This document shows positions 46,268-57,575 of a stretch of 64,000 nucleotides of DNA, piece by piece. The notes beneath the pieces were generated by a model. It was not told where the DNA came from, searched no databases, and was given only the letters and a program-made list of their open reading frames with translations. A program made the translations under genes and the position numbers. Source of the DNA: Corbicula japonica (lineage: Eukaryota; Mollusca; Bivalvia; Venerida; Cyrenidae). Within the stretch, counting starts at the first letter, position 1; every line of letters starts with the position of its first letter. The DNA is taken from the NCBI GenBank assembly GCA_038501625.1, contig JAZAYU010000126.1, positions 558,001 through 622,000 on the forward strand. Reading direction: 5' to 3'.

Positions 46268-48292
46268 CCTGCAGCTGCCTGGTTACTGAATCCCCTCCTG
46301 TCATAATGACCTGCAGCTGCCGGGTAACTGAATCCGCTCCTGTCACAATGACCTGCAGCTGCCTGGTAACTGAATCCACTCCTGTCACAATAACATGCGG
46401 CTTCCTGGTAACTGAGTCCGCTCCTGTCACAATGACCTGTGGCTGCCTGGGCACTGAATCTGCTCCTGTCACAATGACCTGCGGCTGCCTGGTAACTGAA
46501 TCCGCTCCTGTCACAATGACCTGTGTCTGCCGGGTTACTTAATCCACTCCTGACCCAATGACTTGCAGCTGCCAGGTTACTAAATCCGCTTCTGTCCCAA
46601 TGACCTGCAGCTGCCGGGCAATTGAATCCGCTCCTGTCCCAATGACCTGCAGCTGCCGGGTAATTGATTCCGCTCCTGTCAAAATAACCTGCGACCTCCT
46701 AGTAACTGAATTCGCTCCTGCCTGAATGTCACAATGACCCGCGTCGGCAGAGTAGCATTAACCATCGGCTGTCGGGCAACTGAATTTTCTCTCGTCCCAA
46801 ATCACCTGCAGCTGCCTGATAACTAAATCCGCTCCTGTTGCATTAACCTTCGACAGCCGGGTAACTGAATCTTATCCTGTGGCATCACCTGCGGCTGCCG
46901 GGAAACCGAATCCTCTTCTGTTGCAGAAATTGCGACTGTTGAGTAATCACCTGCAGATGCCGGGTTATTGAATCCGCTCCTGTCGCATTAACATTTGGCT
47001 GCCGGGTTACTGAATCCGCTCCTGTCGCAATCACCTTCGGCTGCCAGGTTAATGAATCCTCTCACAATCACCTGCGGCTGCCGGCTAACTTTATCCGTTC
47101 CTGTCACATTGCCCTGCAGCTGCCTTTTAACTTAATCTGTACATGTCATAATAACCTGGGCCTGCCTGGTAACAGAATCTTCTCCTATCACAATGAACTC
47201 CGGCTGCCGGGCAACTGAATCCGCTCCTGTCATAATGACCTGCGGCTGCCGGATAACTGAATCCGCTCCTGTCATAATGACCTGCAGCTGCCTGGTTACT
47301 GAATCCCCTCCTGTCATAATGACCTGAGCTGCCGGGTAACTGAATCCGCTCCTGTCACAATGACCTGCAGCTGCCTGGTAACTGAATCCACTCCTGTCAC
47401 AATAACATGCGGCTTCCTGGTAACTGAGTCCGCTCCTGTCACAATGACCTGTGGCTGCCTGGGCACTGAATCTGCTCCTGTCACAATGACCTGCGGCTGC
47501 CTGGTAACTGAATCCGCTCCTGTCACAATGACCTGTGTCTGCCGGGTTACTTAATCCACTCCTGACCCAATGACTTGCAGCTGCCAGGTTACTAAATCCG
47601 CTTCTGTCCCAATGACCTGCAGCTGCCGGGCAATTGAATCCGCTCCTGTCCCAATGACCTGCAGCTGCCGGGTAATTGATTCCGCTCCTGTCAAAATAAC
47701 CTGCGACCTCCTAGTAACTGAATTCGCTCCTGCCTGAATGTCACAATGACCCGCGTCGGCAGAGTAGCATTAACCATCGGCTGTCGGGCAACTGAATTTT
47801 CTCTCGTCCCAAATCACCTGCAGCTGCCTGATAACTAAATCCGCTCCTGTTGCATTAACCTTCGACAGCCGGGTAACTGAATCTTATCCTGTGGCATCAC
47901 CTGCGGCTGCCGGGAAACCGAATCCTCTTCTGTTGCAGAAATTGCGACTGTTGAGTAATCACCTGCAGATGCCGGGTTATTGAATCCGCTCCTGTCGCAT
48001 TAACATTTGGCTGCCGGGTTACTGAATCCGCTCCTGTCGCAATCACCTTCGGCTGCCAGGTTAATGAATCCTCTCACAATCACCTGCGGCTGCCGGCTAA
48101 CTTTATCCGTTCCTGTCACATTGCCCTGCAGCTGCCTTTTAACTTAATCTGTACATGTCATAATAACCTGGGCCTGCCTGGTAACAGAATCTTCTCCTAT
48201 CACAATGAACTCCGGCTGCCGGGCAACTGAATCCGCTCCTGTCATAATGACCTGCGGCTGCCGGATAACTGAATCCGCTCCTGTCACAATGA
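46268..48292 (+). repeat. 1,012-bp near-exact tandem duplication inside the minisatellite
   Basis: 46268-47280 and 47281-48292 match base for base over long stretches, including irregular segments such as GACCTCCTAGTAACTGAATT, CCCGCGTCGGCAGAGTAGC and TGTTGAGTAATCACCTGCAG. I noticed one single-base length difference (GACCTGCAGCTG versus GACCTGAGCTG). Each copy includes about 700 bp of degenerated units (46540-47230) between blocks of regular ones. Confidence 0.92.
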
Positions 48293-50658
48293 CCTGCGGC
48301 TGCCGGGTAACTGAATCCGCTCCAGTCACGATGACCTGCGGCTGCCGGATAACTGATTCCGCTCCTGTCACAATGACCTGCGGCTGCCGGATAACTGAAT
48401 CCGCTCATGTAACAATGACCTGCGGCTGCCTGGTAACTGAATCCGCTCCTGTTATAATGACCTGCGGCTGCCGGATTACCGAATCCGCTCCAGTCACGAT
48501 GACCTGCGGCTGCCGGGCAACAGAATCCGCTCCTGTCACAATGACCTGCAGCTGCCGGGTAAATGAATCCGCTCCTGTCATAATGACCTGCGGCTGCCGG
48601 ATAACTGAATCCGCTCCTGTCACAATGACCTGAAGCTGCCGGATAACTGAAACCGCTCCTGTCACAATCACCTTCGGCTGCCAAGTAACCGAATCCGCTC
48701 CTGTCACATTAACCTGTGGTTGCCGGATAACTGAATCCGCTCCTGTCACAATGACCTGCGGCTGCCGGTTAACCGAATCCGCACCAGTCACAATGACCTG
48801 CTGCTGCCGATTAACTGAATCCGCTCCTGACACAATGACCTGCGTCTGCCGATTACCGGATAACTGAATCCGCTCCAGTCACAATGACCTGCGGCTGCCG
48901 GGTTACTGAATCCGCTCCTGTCACAATGACCTGCGGTTGCCGGGTAACTGATTCCGCTCCTGTCGCAATGACCTGCGGCTGCCGGGTAACTGATTCCGCT
49001 TCTGTCACAATGACCTGCGGCTGCCGGGTAACCGAATCCGCTCCTGTCACAATGACCTGCGGCTGCCGGATAACTGAATCCGCTCCTGTCACAATGACCT
49101 GCGGCTGCCGGATAACTGAATCCGCTCCTGTCACAATGACCTGCGGCTGCCGGGTACCGGATAACTGAATCCGCTCCTGTCACAATGACCTGCGGCTGCC
49201 GGATAACCGAATCCGCTCCAGTCACAGTGACCTGCGGCTGCTGGGTAACCGAATCCGCTCCTGTCACAATGACCTGCTGCTGCCGGGTAACCGAATCCGC
49301 TCCTGTCACACTGACCTGCGGCTGCCGGGTAACCGAATCCGCTCCTGTCACAATGACCTGCGGCTTCCGGATAACTGAATCCGCTCCAGTCACAATGACC
49401 TGCGGCTGCCGGATAACTGAATCCGCTCCTGTCACAATAACCAGCAGCTGCCGGGTAACCGAATCCGCTCCTGTCACACTGACCTGCAGTGGCCGGATAA
49501 CCGAATCCGCTCCAGTCACAATGACCTGCGGCTGCCGGGTAACCGAATTCGATTTTGTCACAATGACCTGCGGCTGTCGGGTAACCGAATCCGCTCCTGT
49601 CACAATGACCTGCAGCTGTCGGGTAACCGAATCCGCTCCTGTCACAATGACCTGCAGCTGTCGGGTAACCGAATCCGCTCCTGTCACAATTACCTGCAGC
49701 TGTCGGGTAACCGAATCCGCTCCTGTCACACTGACCTGCGCCTGCCGGGTAACCGAATATGCTCCTGTCACAATGACCTGCGCCTGCCGGGTAACCGAAT
49801 CCGCTCCTGTCACAATGACCTTCGGCTGCCTGGTAACTGAATCGCTCCTTTCACAATGACCTGCAGCTGCCGGATAACTGAATCCGCTCCTGTCACAATG
49901 ACCTTCGGCTGTCGGGTAACTGAATCCGCTCCTGTCACATTAACCTGCGGCTGCCGGATAACTGAATCCGCTCCTGTCACAATGACCTGCGGCTGCCGGG
50001 TAACCGAATCCGCACCAGTCACAATGAGCTGCGGCTGCCGTGTAACCGAATCCGCTTCTGTCACAATGACCTGCGGCTGCCGGATAACTGAATCCGCTCC
50101 TGTCACAATAACCTGCGGCTGCCGGGTAATCGAATCCGCTCCTGTCACAATGACCTGCGGCTGCCGGGTAACTGATTCCGCACCTGTCCCAATCATCTTC
50201 GGCTGCCGTGTTTCCGTCGCAATACAATACATTAAAACCTTGGCAACAGCAGAATATGAAGTGCGCATGAAGTTGTTGCGATTAGTATTGTTTGAAAACA
50301 AAATATACGACCAAGACATTTCTTGTTATAAATTAAGTCATATTGCTTAATAATATTTATCAATTGGTTTGCTGTTTTGGTGGGACGCGTGTACAACTTT
50401 TCAACTTGTTTTGGTGATACTGGGGTTTCTATTGCCTCAAACCCTTACAATGATATATAAGCATATGCATAGGCCAATTCGCGTAGATCTATGACTACTA
50501 AGATAAACAATATTTTGTATGGAACAATTTCATAGCTTCCTCTATATGTTTTAATCAATTTGGGGTAAAAATAGAACAAACAAGTTATGTATATGTTCAG
50601 CAATTATGTAGAATTAGAAAATGTGAGAAACTAGTATCCTCCTCAATGCCAGTCAGAA

Positions 50659-50730
50659 GCCCAAGATTATAAAATTAGATTGGAGACCTGTCTCAAATTT
50701 CTTGCATCTTTCAGCCAATCAGATGCTTGT
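50659..50730. mobile_element. MITE B, truncated
   Basis: GCCCAAGATTATAAAATTAG, GAGACCTGTCTCAAATTTCT then TCAGCCAATCAGATGCTTG; the right arm is lost. Confidence 0.75.
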
Positions 50731-50974
50731 GCAGTCATTAAAATGCATTATACGAACACGGTTTTCTATGATGTAATTCAGGAAACAAATATTTTTCAGC
50801 TTGAAAGCTGTTGTGTGAAATTTGCGAAGGTATCATTAAATAGGATGTTAAAATAATATTTTAAATACCACAGTAGTATGTAACTTTCAATGATAGCCAA
50901 ACATCAAATCGCTCACAGACGGACCCGTTTCCACATTAATTAATGGTTAAAATGTGTTTTGGTGATATATTTGT

Positions 50975-51140
50975 AAAGAATTTAACACTATCACCATTTT
51001 CTCATAACTATACGTGATTTTATTACATATTTTGAATATAAAATGTAATTTAACCCTAACGGACATAATAATAAATGTCGGCTGCCATCTTTACGTCATT
51101 TCAAGGAATGATGCTATTCGAAGACCTCTTCCCTGACGTG
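50975..51140 (+). repeat. Dispersed repeat R1, copy 3
   Basis: TTAACACTATCACCATTTTC, GTGATTTTATTACATATTTT, CTTTACGTCATTTCAAGGAA and GACCTCTTCCCTGACGTGCC parallel 27380-27560. Confidence 0.5.
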
Positions 51141-51784
51141 CCTCATCTGAGACTACTTTCTGTTCAAAAAGAGTCTCAGTTGATCGTTGCAGTTTATTTT
51201 CAATATAGAAATATTAATTTTACATAATCAATAAGGTCGAAGATGTTTAGCTTACGAAAGCGGTGTTTACCACAACTCCGCAATATCTCATATTTGTAAT
51301 GGTTAACTGATTTCATAACTGATATATTGTTTCACAACACAAACTTTCTCAACACGAAAAAATGAGCTCTAAAGCGAGTGGTCCATTCTGCGCTAAAAAG
51401 TGTTATACTTTCATTCACGAATTACTAAATCTTTAATTCATAAACAGTTAAATATGCAAAAATGTGGAATTTTACGCCAAATGAATTTTATTTTTACCAT
51501 TTTTTTCATATAATTATTTAGAAAATTGCAGTTTTGACAATAAATTACAATTATTTTTAAAATTTAATTGTGGTTGCAAAAAGATGTTGCTTTGATATAT
51601 AAAGCATTATCAAATCCCATTCTTTCCTTCCTCATAAAGGTAGTCCTTTTATCAAAGGGTCAATTTGAGTCCCTTACTAAGTAAGAGACATTGTTGCTTG
51701 GTTCGTGCATGTGGTCACGCGGCTGAGCAGCTTCGTGTTTTTTTTCTACCTTCGCATAAATTTTTCACTTCTGACCAAATCTAT

Positions 51785-52985
51785 TATCCAACTTCTCAAC
51801 AAACACCCTCAAAAGGACAACACCTTAATTCCTTCTCTTACCTATTTCCCGCTTTTGACCCCAAAATCCTTTTCCCTACATACACCCAACCTTATTACTT
51901 CCACCGCCTTCCCAAAAATATTTCCATGCCCCTTTAACATCTTCCAAACTTTTTGCCCTCCTTCCTATTTCCCTTCGCCTTGGCTATTTCCTTGCCCAAA
52001 TATTTTCCTTGCCAACCTTCTCTCTCGCTACAAATCATCCCCTTCAGTCAGCCGTCTGCCCTAACGCATCCCCTGGAAATCGCCTTCATTCAATCTCCAC
52101 TGCCCCTATGTCATCCCCTGCCAATAGACTCTCCCACACTCGACCTCCTCCCCTGCACCTATCTCATCCCCTGCCAATATCCATTTCCCCATCCATTTCC
52201 TCCCCTGCCCCTTTCTCTTTCTTAATCCTGCCAAACTTCCCTGCTTTCAACCTCCTCCCCAATCTCATTCCATGCCAATCTCTGTCAATCTCCTTTACTT
52301 TCCCATACGTTACTTCCGTGATCCCAATCTCCTTCTATTCCTTATTCTTCTCCTTTTCCCCAAACTTCCTAATTTTCCCCCTGACCAAATATCATCACTT
52401 CCCCCTAAATCTCTTCTGCTACCAATCTCCTCTCCAACATCTTTTTCTCCCCTTCAACCTCCTCCCCAAATCTTCTCACCCCTTCCTAACATCCTCCCTC
52501 CTACACTTCAATTTCCCAAACCACTTGCTTATCTTCTCCTCTCAACTCCCGTCTCCCAACCTTATCCCCTAACTTGATTTCCAACTTCGTTCACGTAAGC
52601 TTCAATCTCCTCACCCGTTCATACCTCCCAGCAACTTCAAAGTGTCTCCCATCTCCTCCGCTTCCTCTATCAACCTCATCCTTTCTTCCGACATCCTGCC
52701 TGCCAACAACCTCATATTTTCCTTGCCAACCTTCTCTCTGCCCCTATCTCTCCGCCTACCAATCCTTTCCTTCACTCAGCTTCCTGCCCTATCGCATCTC
52801 CTTCCAATCGCCTCCATTTAATCTCCCCTGCCGCTATGTCATCCCCGGCTAATCGCCTCTTCTTCACTCAACCTTCTCCCCTGACCCTATCTCATCCCCT
52901 GCCGATCTCCTTCTCCCCATCCATCACTCCTCCCCTGCCCCTATCTCTATCTTATCCCTGCCAATCATCCCTGCTTTCAACCTTT
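51785..52985 (+). repeat. C+T-rich low-complexity block with degenerate duplication
   Basis: About 1.2 kb in which the plus strand is nearly free of G. Recurrent CTCATCCCCTGCCAATC and CTCCTCCCCTGCCCCTATCT phrases. 52009-52255 and 52727-52985 are degenerate copies in the same order (CCTTGCCAACCTTCTCTCT, CCCCTATGTCATCCCC, CCATCCATTTCCTCCCCTGC, CCCTGCTTTCAACCT). Pro/Ser/Leu-rich frames here are compositional artefacts. Confidence 0.9.
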
Positions 52986-52994
52986 TTGGGGGGT

Positions 52995-53086
52995 TGTCCC
53001 GGCTAGCTCAGTTGGTTGCGTCGCCGGAATTGCAGGGCTAGGCGCTGTCGCCGTGACGCTGCGGGTTTGCTTCCAGCTAGAGGCAC
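52995..53086 (+). other. tRNA-like sequence (tRNA pseudogene or head of a tRNA-derived SINE)
   Basis: GTCCCGGCTAGCTCAGTTGG resembles the start and A box of a tRNA (TAGCTCAGTTGG), and GGGTTTGCTTCCAGC about 50 nt later resembles a B box (GGTTCGAATCC). The acceptor stem does not pair and the middle is irregular, so it is unlikely to be a working tRNA. It directly follows the pyrimidine-rich block. Confidence 0.55.
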
Positions 53087-54530
53087 TTTCATTTGTAAAA
53101 TACATTGAGCACATGAAACGTTCCATTGTGATTCCATATTTTGGCGACATATGTTCTAATTTGTTTAGTCAAGCAGGTACGTATGAATATACTCCATTAA
53201 TAATATACTCATAATATGTAACCATCGGTTTTAACTTGTCTTTATTTTTATCTCAACAATGACACTGATATTGCTTAAGCCTCAAAAATAGGCCGGAATA
53301 TCCCATCTTACCCTATTCTGTGTTAACAAATATGTCCTTTTTTATTTAAGGTAAATGAAATTGCCAGACCTGGTAGGCAAAGGGTCATGTTGACAGCATA
53401 AAATGTGTGTTCTCTTGTCAATATGAACTCGGGAATCACGTTTGCAGTATTTATGGAACGCTCCTCGTATATGCAGAGTTTAAATATATTCAGTATTCCA
53501 GACAAAATCATATGCTGTGATAACGTTATGTTTCCATACAAATAACGAATCGGAAGGTAAGTTATTTAATTAAATTATAATTATATAAAATATGTTAATA
53601 TAAAAGTTCTATGCGTTGGCTGTGCCACGTGACTTTTAGAATGTCGTGCACATATTTTTTATTGGAAAAGTCACTCGCTTCAGGTAGGTTTTTTTTCTTA
53701 TTTCTCGGTAACTTGTGCACCGATTTTAATGAGATATAACGCACAGTAGGCCTACTTCGGCTACCATGCATTTTCATTCAGTTAGTCCCTTCTTTTAGTT
53801 TATGGGCGTTTTTTCAAACATTCAAAGACAAAGTTTGTCTGAAGCGTCAAAAGTTTGAATGTCGTGCACACTCAAACCTTAAACAAATAATTCTCCCGCA
53901 TAAAACTTTATTTACGCTTACCATGTTATTTTAGCCAGTTTTATAGTTATTTCAAAGGTTATGTTGGAATATATATTACCGGTCTGGTGGTCATCTTCGG
54001 TTCATATTACCCGAGCCGCATACCCTTTCAAGAAAACCAAATAATGACTTTATTATACTGCAAAGCATTTCGCAGACAAAACAGAATTAAAGATTGATTT
54101 TTCATTTATTGGGTTAATTTTTTTCAAACGGTAGATTCTAATTTTTCCCGTTGAGAACCAAAAAATAACCTTAATTACTCGCGCGACGTCACTACTATGT
54201 TGCTCCAAGCCTGTCCCTAGAAATATTTTAGTGCAACGAGTGAAAATACTCGTTTAGTCGCAATAAATATCATTTCAACTGAACATTTACGAACTCAAAC
54301 CTTTGATCCATTGTTTACTTTCGGTCAAGCGCCGCATCAACAAAGACAATTGCAGACGCTCGCGCCCAAAATTTTTCAACGCTGAGATGTTGAGCGTGAC
54401 ATCCATCGCAAGAAACAAACTTTATTGGCACGATAACGAAAAAAATTGATTTGCAATATTGTGTTTTATTATACCTCAATTTCATTTACAATGTTAATCT
54501 TCCATAGGCCACCGTGACATATAAGTACCG
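53087..54530 (+). other. Intergenic stretch, no gene seen
   Basis: AT-rich with repeat R2 at 53975-54066. The piece at 53590-53900 has GTCGTGCACA twice (53633, 53861). No coding sequence supported. Confidence 0.5.
54028..54066 (+). repeat. Dispersed repeat R2, copy 3
   Basis: TCAAGAAAACCAAATAATGA then CTTTATTATACTGCAAAGC; same family as 41425-41470 and 42207-42245. Confidence 0.5.
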
Positions 54531-54611
54531 TCAAAAAAAATTTACTTTCGGAAAAATACTGTCACCCGCTACCATAGGTACGGAATGTTCGAAAATTATA
54601 CTGTACCATTC

Positions 54612-54621
54612 GCGCATGCGC
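54612..54621. promoter_or_regulatory. Perfect NRF-1-type palindrome GCGCATGCGC
   Basis: GCGCATGCGC followed by TTCATTTCCGTTGTAAACAG. This is the classic NRF-1 core, common in CpG-type promoters. No transcript start or downstream gene is visible, so regulatory function is speculative. Confidence 0.3.
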
Positions 54622-54831
54622 AATATCTATTTTTTCATTTCCGTTGTAAACAGACGACAATGAGACTGTTAAACTAATGACTTTTCTGTGATAATCAGTT
54701 TACTGTGATAACCAGTTTACTTTTAGGCCTGTTGTTAAATTGCTGTTTCATTACCATTATTACATCAATTAAATACCATTATTGAATAAAGTTGTTCATG
54801 ATTTTAATAGTTTTTCGGGATAATAAAATAA

Positions 54832-54962
54832 ATGTTACATGTCTGACAGGGTGACATTAAAATTGTCAACTTTCGAAAATACTGTCAACCTCGGTCTCGC
54901 CTCGGTTGACAGTATTTCCTTAACTTGACAATTTTACTGTCACCCTGTCAGACATGTAATAT
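54832..54962. repeat. Palindrome with CG-rich centre (P2)
   Basis: ATTACATGTCTGACAGGGTGAC-type arms (ATGTTACATGTCTGACAGGG / CCCTGTCAGACATGTAATAT), then AAATTGTCAA / TTGACAATTT and ATACTGTCAACC / GGTTGACAGTAT, around TCGGTCTCGCCTC. Confidence 0.85.
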
Positions 54963-56400
54963 TTATATAATATCAATGCTCTATCATCACAAGCAAGATC
55001 GTATGCATAAATATTTTCATTCTGTTTTTGTGACGGTTTTTGAGAAGCATGCGTTTGAACCAGTTCAGGATCAATGATTCAGAATTAGTAATTAGTGTGA
55101 ATTCCAGTGTTGGAATTCAATTTTAAAGGATAAATTGGGAACTGCTACAGAGGAAAAGAGACACTTAAAGCGATGATGCAGCTGGTTTACATATTGGTCA
55201 TGTCTCAAGGTCTTTTGCACCCTACATCAAAGATATCCTAAACCGGCAATGATGGTATAGTGTTGACAGAAGTTAATGGGTCACCAGTACGTAGTTACCC
55301 ACGATGGCTAATCCCACGCGAAGAGGTGTTGTGTCACCATGTGATTATAACATTTCTATTTATCATGAAATGATGGCTTGTATGTTAAATCAGATACACG
55401 TGATGTAATACCTGGCTCTGGAATGGAACTTTGATGTCATGAATGCTTAACTGCTTTGGTTAATACTGTAATAAATAGAAATAAAGTATAGAATAAGACT
55501 TGAGTGTGCTATTTTATTTATTTCACATTACTTTCAGAATTATTTTGCACCCTTAGACAGAAAACGTGTAAAAATGAATTAGGTCTGCCAAAGCCAGTTA
55601 ACAGCTATCAAATTAGACAGTCAAAAGTCACTCTGAGACATGTCTACCAAGTTTTAACTGGAATAGATTGAATTAACCGGAACAGGTTTAAACTAGTCTG
55701 TAAGTAAATGTTACATATGTAAAAGTTAATAAATGCGGAGGCTAAAATAAATATAGCATCTTTTAGGTAAGATATTTTGCTTTTAACCAAACAACAAACA
55801 AAGTTGTGATTAGGCTTTTAGTGTATATTTTTTTAAACGAATCATATGAATTAACCGGAACTGGTTGACAAACTGAATGTCGATTCGATATTAATCTTAA
55901 AAAATTAAGATTAATTTTAATGTTTTCAACTTTAAAACATTACACAATTGTTCTCTGGAACGCTTTAGATAATCCTTGAGCATACCACTTTACAAATTAG
56001 GAGATTGGCGAAATTACGCGCATTTTTCCCGAAACTGAAGGCAAAATGAAGGACGACAACAAAAGGTGTGAGGCTAGATGGTGAATTTAATTCGAGTGCA
56101 TTTCGAATTTACGGTGATCTGTAAATACAGACTTACATCAACGGCAAATTATCCAATCAAATTCAATGACAGTTCTTTGCAGTAAAATAATATTTGATAT
56201 TCTGGAACATACGCATGCTGCATTTCATCCGGACTCGGTCTACTTATGGAGTTTGTTTTGTTGTTTTTTTACATTTTTTAAATGAGTGTCGTATACATCT
56301 GGAAAAATAGATGATGTCGTACACACTCTGGTTTTCTTATTATGTGGCGGCTTGCAGTGTTTTCGTTTGGGTCTTTCATTTCCTTGGAGGACAGATAAAA
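54963..56400 (+). other. Intergenic stretch, no gene seen
   Basis: AT-rich. AATTAACCGGAACAGGTTTA at 55672 and AATTAACCGGAACTGGTTGA at 55851 form a direct repeat. AATAAATAGAAATAAAG near 55470 could be an orphan polyadenylation signal. Nothing codes. Confidence 0.5.
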
Positions 56401-56405
56401 AAGCA

Positions 56406-57376
56406 ACATATGCATATCAGGAATCGCCACACTCAAAAAACACAATCTAACATTGGTATTCGGCGAATATCAAGGTATCATAAGCGAGGGTAATGCTTTC
56501 CAGACGGAAACGAAACTGTGTCGAGTTTCCGTCTGGAAAGCATTGTCCGAGGGTTGGGATACCGTGATCTTCGCCGAATACCAATGATTCATTATTTTTC
56601 TCACTTATTTCTTCAAAATTCAAACAAAACTCTTTAAATTTAAAACAAAATGTAGAAAATGTAGCAAATTTCTTTTGCGTAGCTTCCAGTAGGAACGGTA
56701 AGTAAGCCACGAATACACAGTCCTGTCAAAGTTTAAAACCCCTAACATGAACAACAATTTTGTGACAAATTAAGAAAGAAAAATCGTTATTTCATGGCAT
56801 GAAAATCTGCAGCGGGTTCATCCGGTGATAATGGATCTGCGATTTTTAAGATTATCCGTGCTCGTCACATGTTATGATTCAAATCTAATTGAATTGTAAC
56901 ATACCAGTGGCAGTTGAAATATCTCAATTGAAAGGCAGTTTATTTCCTATTTTAATTATTTTCCATTCAGTTAATCCATGGAGCCTGATGTTTAACGAAG
57001 CTCGCAACAGCGATATAAGAATGAAACACTCTAAAAAAGTAGCATTTTCAGACTCATACCACGATAAACACTTCTAAGTTCCAGCGTTCATAATTTAGCA
57101 ACCTTCGATTTTTGAACAAAATCCTGATAAAACAAAATAAACAGCTTGCTCTGTTTGAAAAAGTAAACATTCGTTTAATTACATCACATAATAAATTAAA
57201 TGACATAGTTATTAGCATCATGACGTAGTCTAAATCAATAATAAAAGTTCTCCATTAATATGGTGCGCAATAATACGAAAGTACGCGAACACGCGGAGTG
57301 TAAGATAAGGCCATGAACGATAAAAAGGTGAAATATGCATATCAGGAATCGCCACATTCAGAAAAAAACAGCCACA
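56406..57376 (+). repeat. Direct repeat pair (ATGCATATCAGGAATCGCCA)
   Basis: ATGCATATCAGGAATCGCCA + CACTCAAAAAAC at about 56409 and the same + CATTCAGAAAAAAAC at about 57335. The first is followed immediately by palindrome P3. Between them is a non-coding stretch. Confidence 0.7.
56449..56586. repeat. Palindrome with CG-rich centre (P3)
   Basis: CATTGGTATTCGGCGAATAT / TCGCCGAATACCAATG and AATGCTTTCCAGACGGAAAC / GTTTCCGTCTGGAAAGCATT around GAAACTGTGTCGA. About 138 bp with near-perfect outer and inner stems. Confidence 0.88.
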
Positions 57377-57439
57377 CAGTCAAGAAGAAGAGAGGGAGAG
57401 AGCATGGTTAAAAAAATGATCAGTTTCAAAAAAGACACC

Positions 57440-57575
57440 ACTAACAATTAACAAAAATGAGAACCCGAGGCATTACCGCCTTGGAACGGTCAGTGGCAAA
57501 TCAAATTGCCACTGGGGGTTTTAACCAGGTTCTAGGGTGCACCAACCTAAGGAAATCTCACACGGCTAAAATAGA
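57440..57575 (+). repeat. Dispersed repeat with GGTCAGTGGCAAATC hairpin
   Basis: GAGGCATTACCGCCTTGGAA, CGGTCAGTGGCAAATC / GATTTGCCACTG-like pairing (CAGTGGCAAATCAAATTGCCACTG), GGTTTTAACCAGGTTCTAGG, GTGCACCAACC. It resembles a widespread bivalve repeat by style; unverified. Confidence 0.5.

Larger units (their letters stand above)
44690..50215 (+). repeat. 42-bp minisatellite, about 130 units
   Basis: Unit GTAACTGAATCCGCTCCTGT + CACAATGACCTGCGGCTGCC + GG. Because 42 is a multiple of three, both strands show long repeat-encoded frames (plus: VTESAPVTMTCGCR; minus: TGADSVTRQPQVIV), the longest on the minus strand at 44655-46514. Unit differences change amino acids as freely as they leave them (P/L, Q/K, I/V/M), and no promoter, signal peptide or splice sites accompany them, so I do not call a gene. 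Units at 44690-45150 form a distinct diverged subfamily. Confidence 0.93.
50350..51780 (+). other. Intergenic stretch with repeat remnants only
   Basis: No supported gene. Contains a truncated MITE B, dispersed repeat R1 and plain AT-rich sequence. Short open frames at 51665-52000 run into the pyrimidine-rich block. Confidence 0.55.

Noticed and set aside
44655..46514. Minus-strand frame of 619 codons as a repeat protein gene
   Set aside because: By-product of a 42-bp unit without stops; opposite strand equally open; variation not biased to silent sites; no gene signals.
51953..52572. Pro/Leu/Ser-rich open frames in the pyrimidine block
   Set aside because: Overlapping frames in all three phases reflect C+T composition (few stops without G and with little A).
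52995..53086. Functional tRNA gene
   Set aside because: A and B boxes are recognisable but the acceptor stem does not pair and the anticodon arm cannot be drawn.
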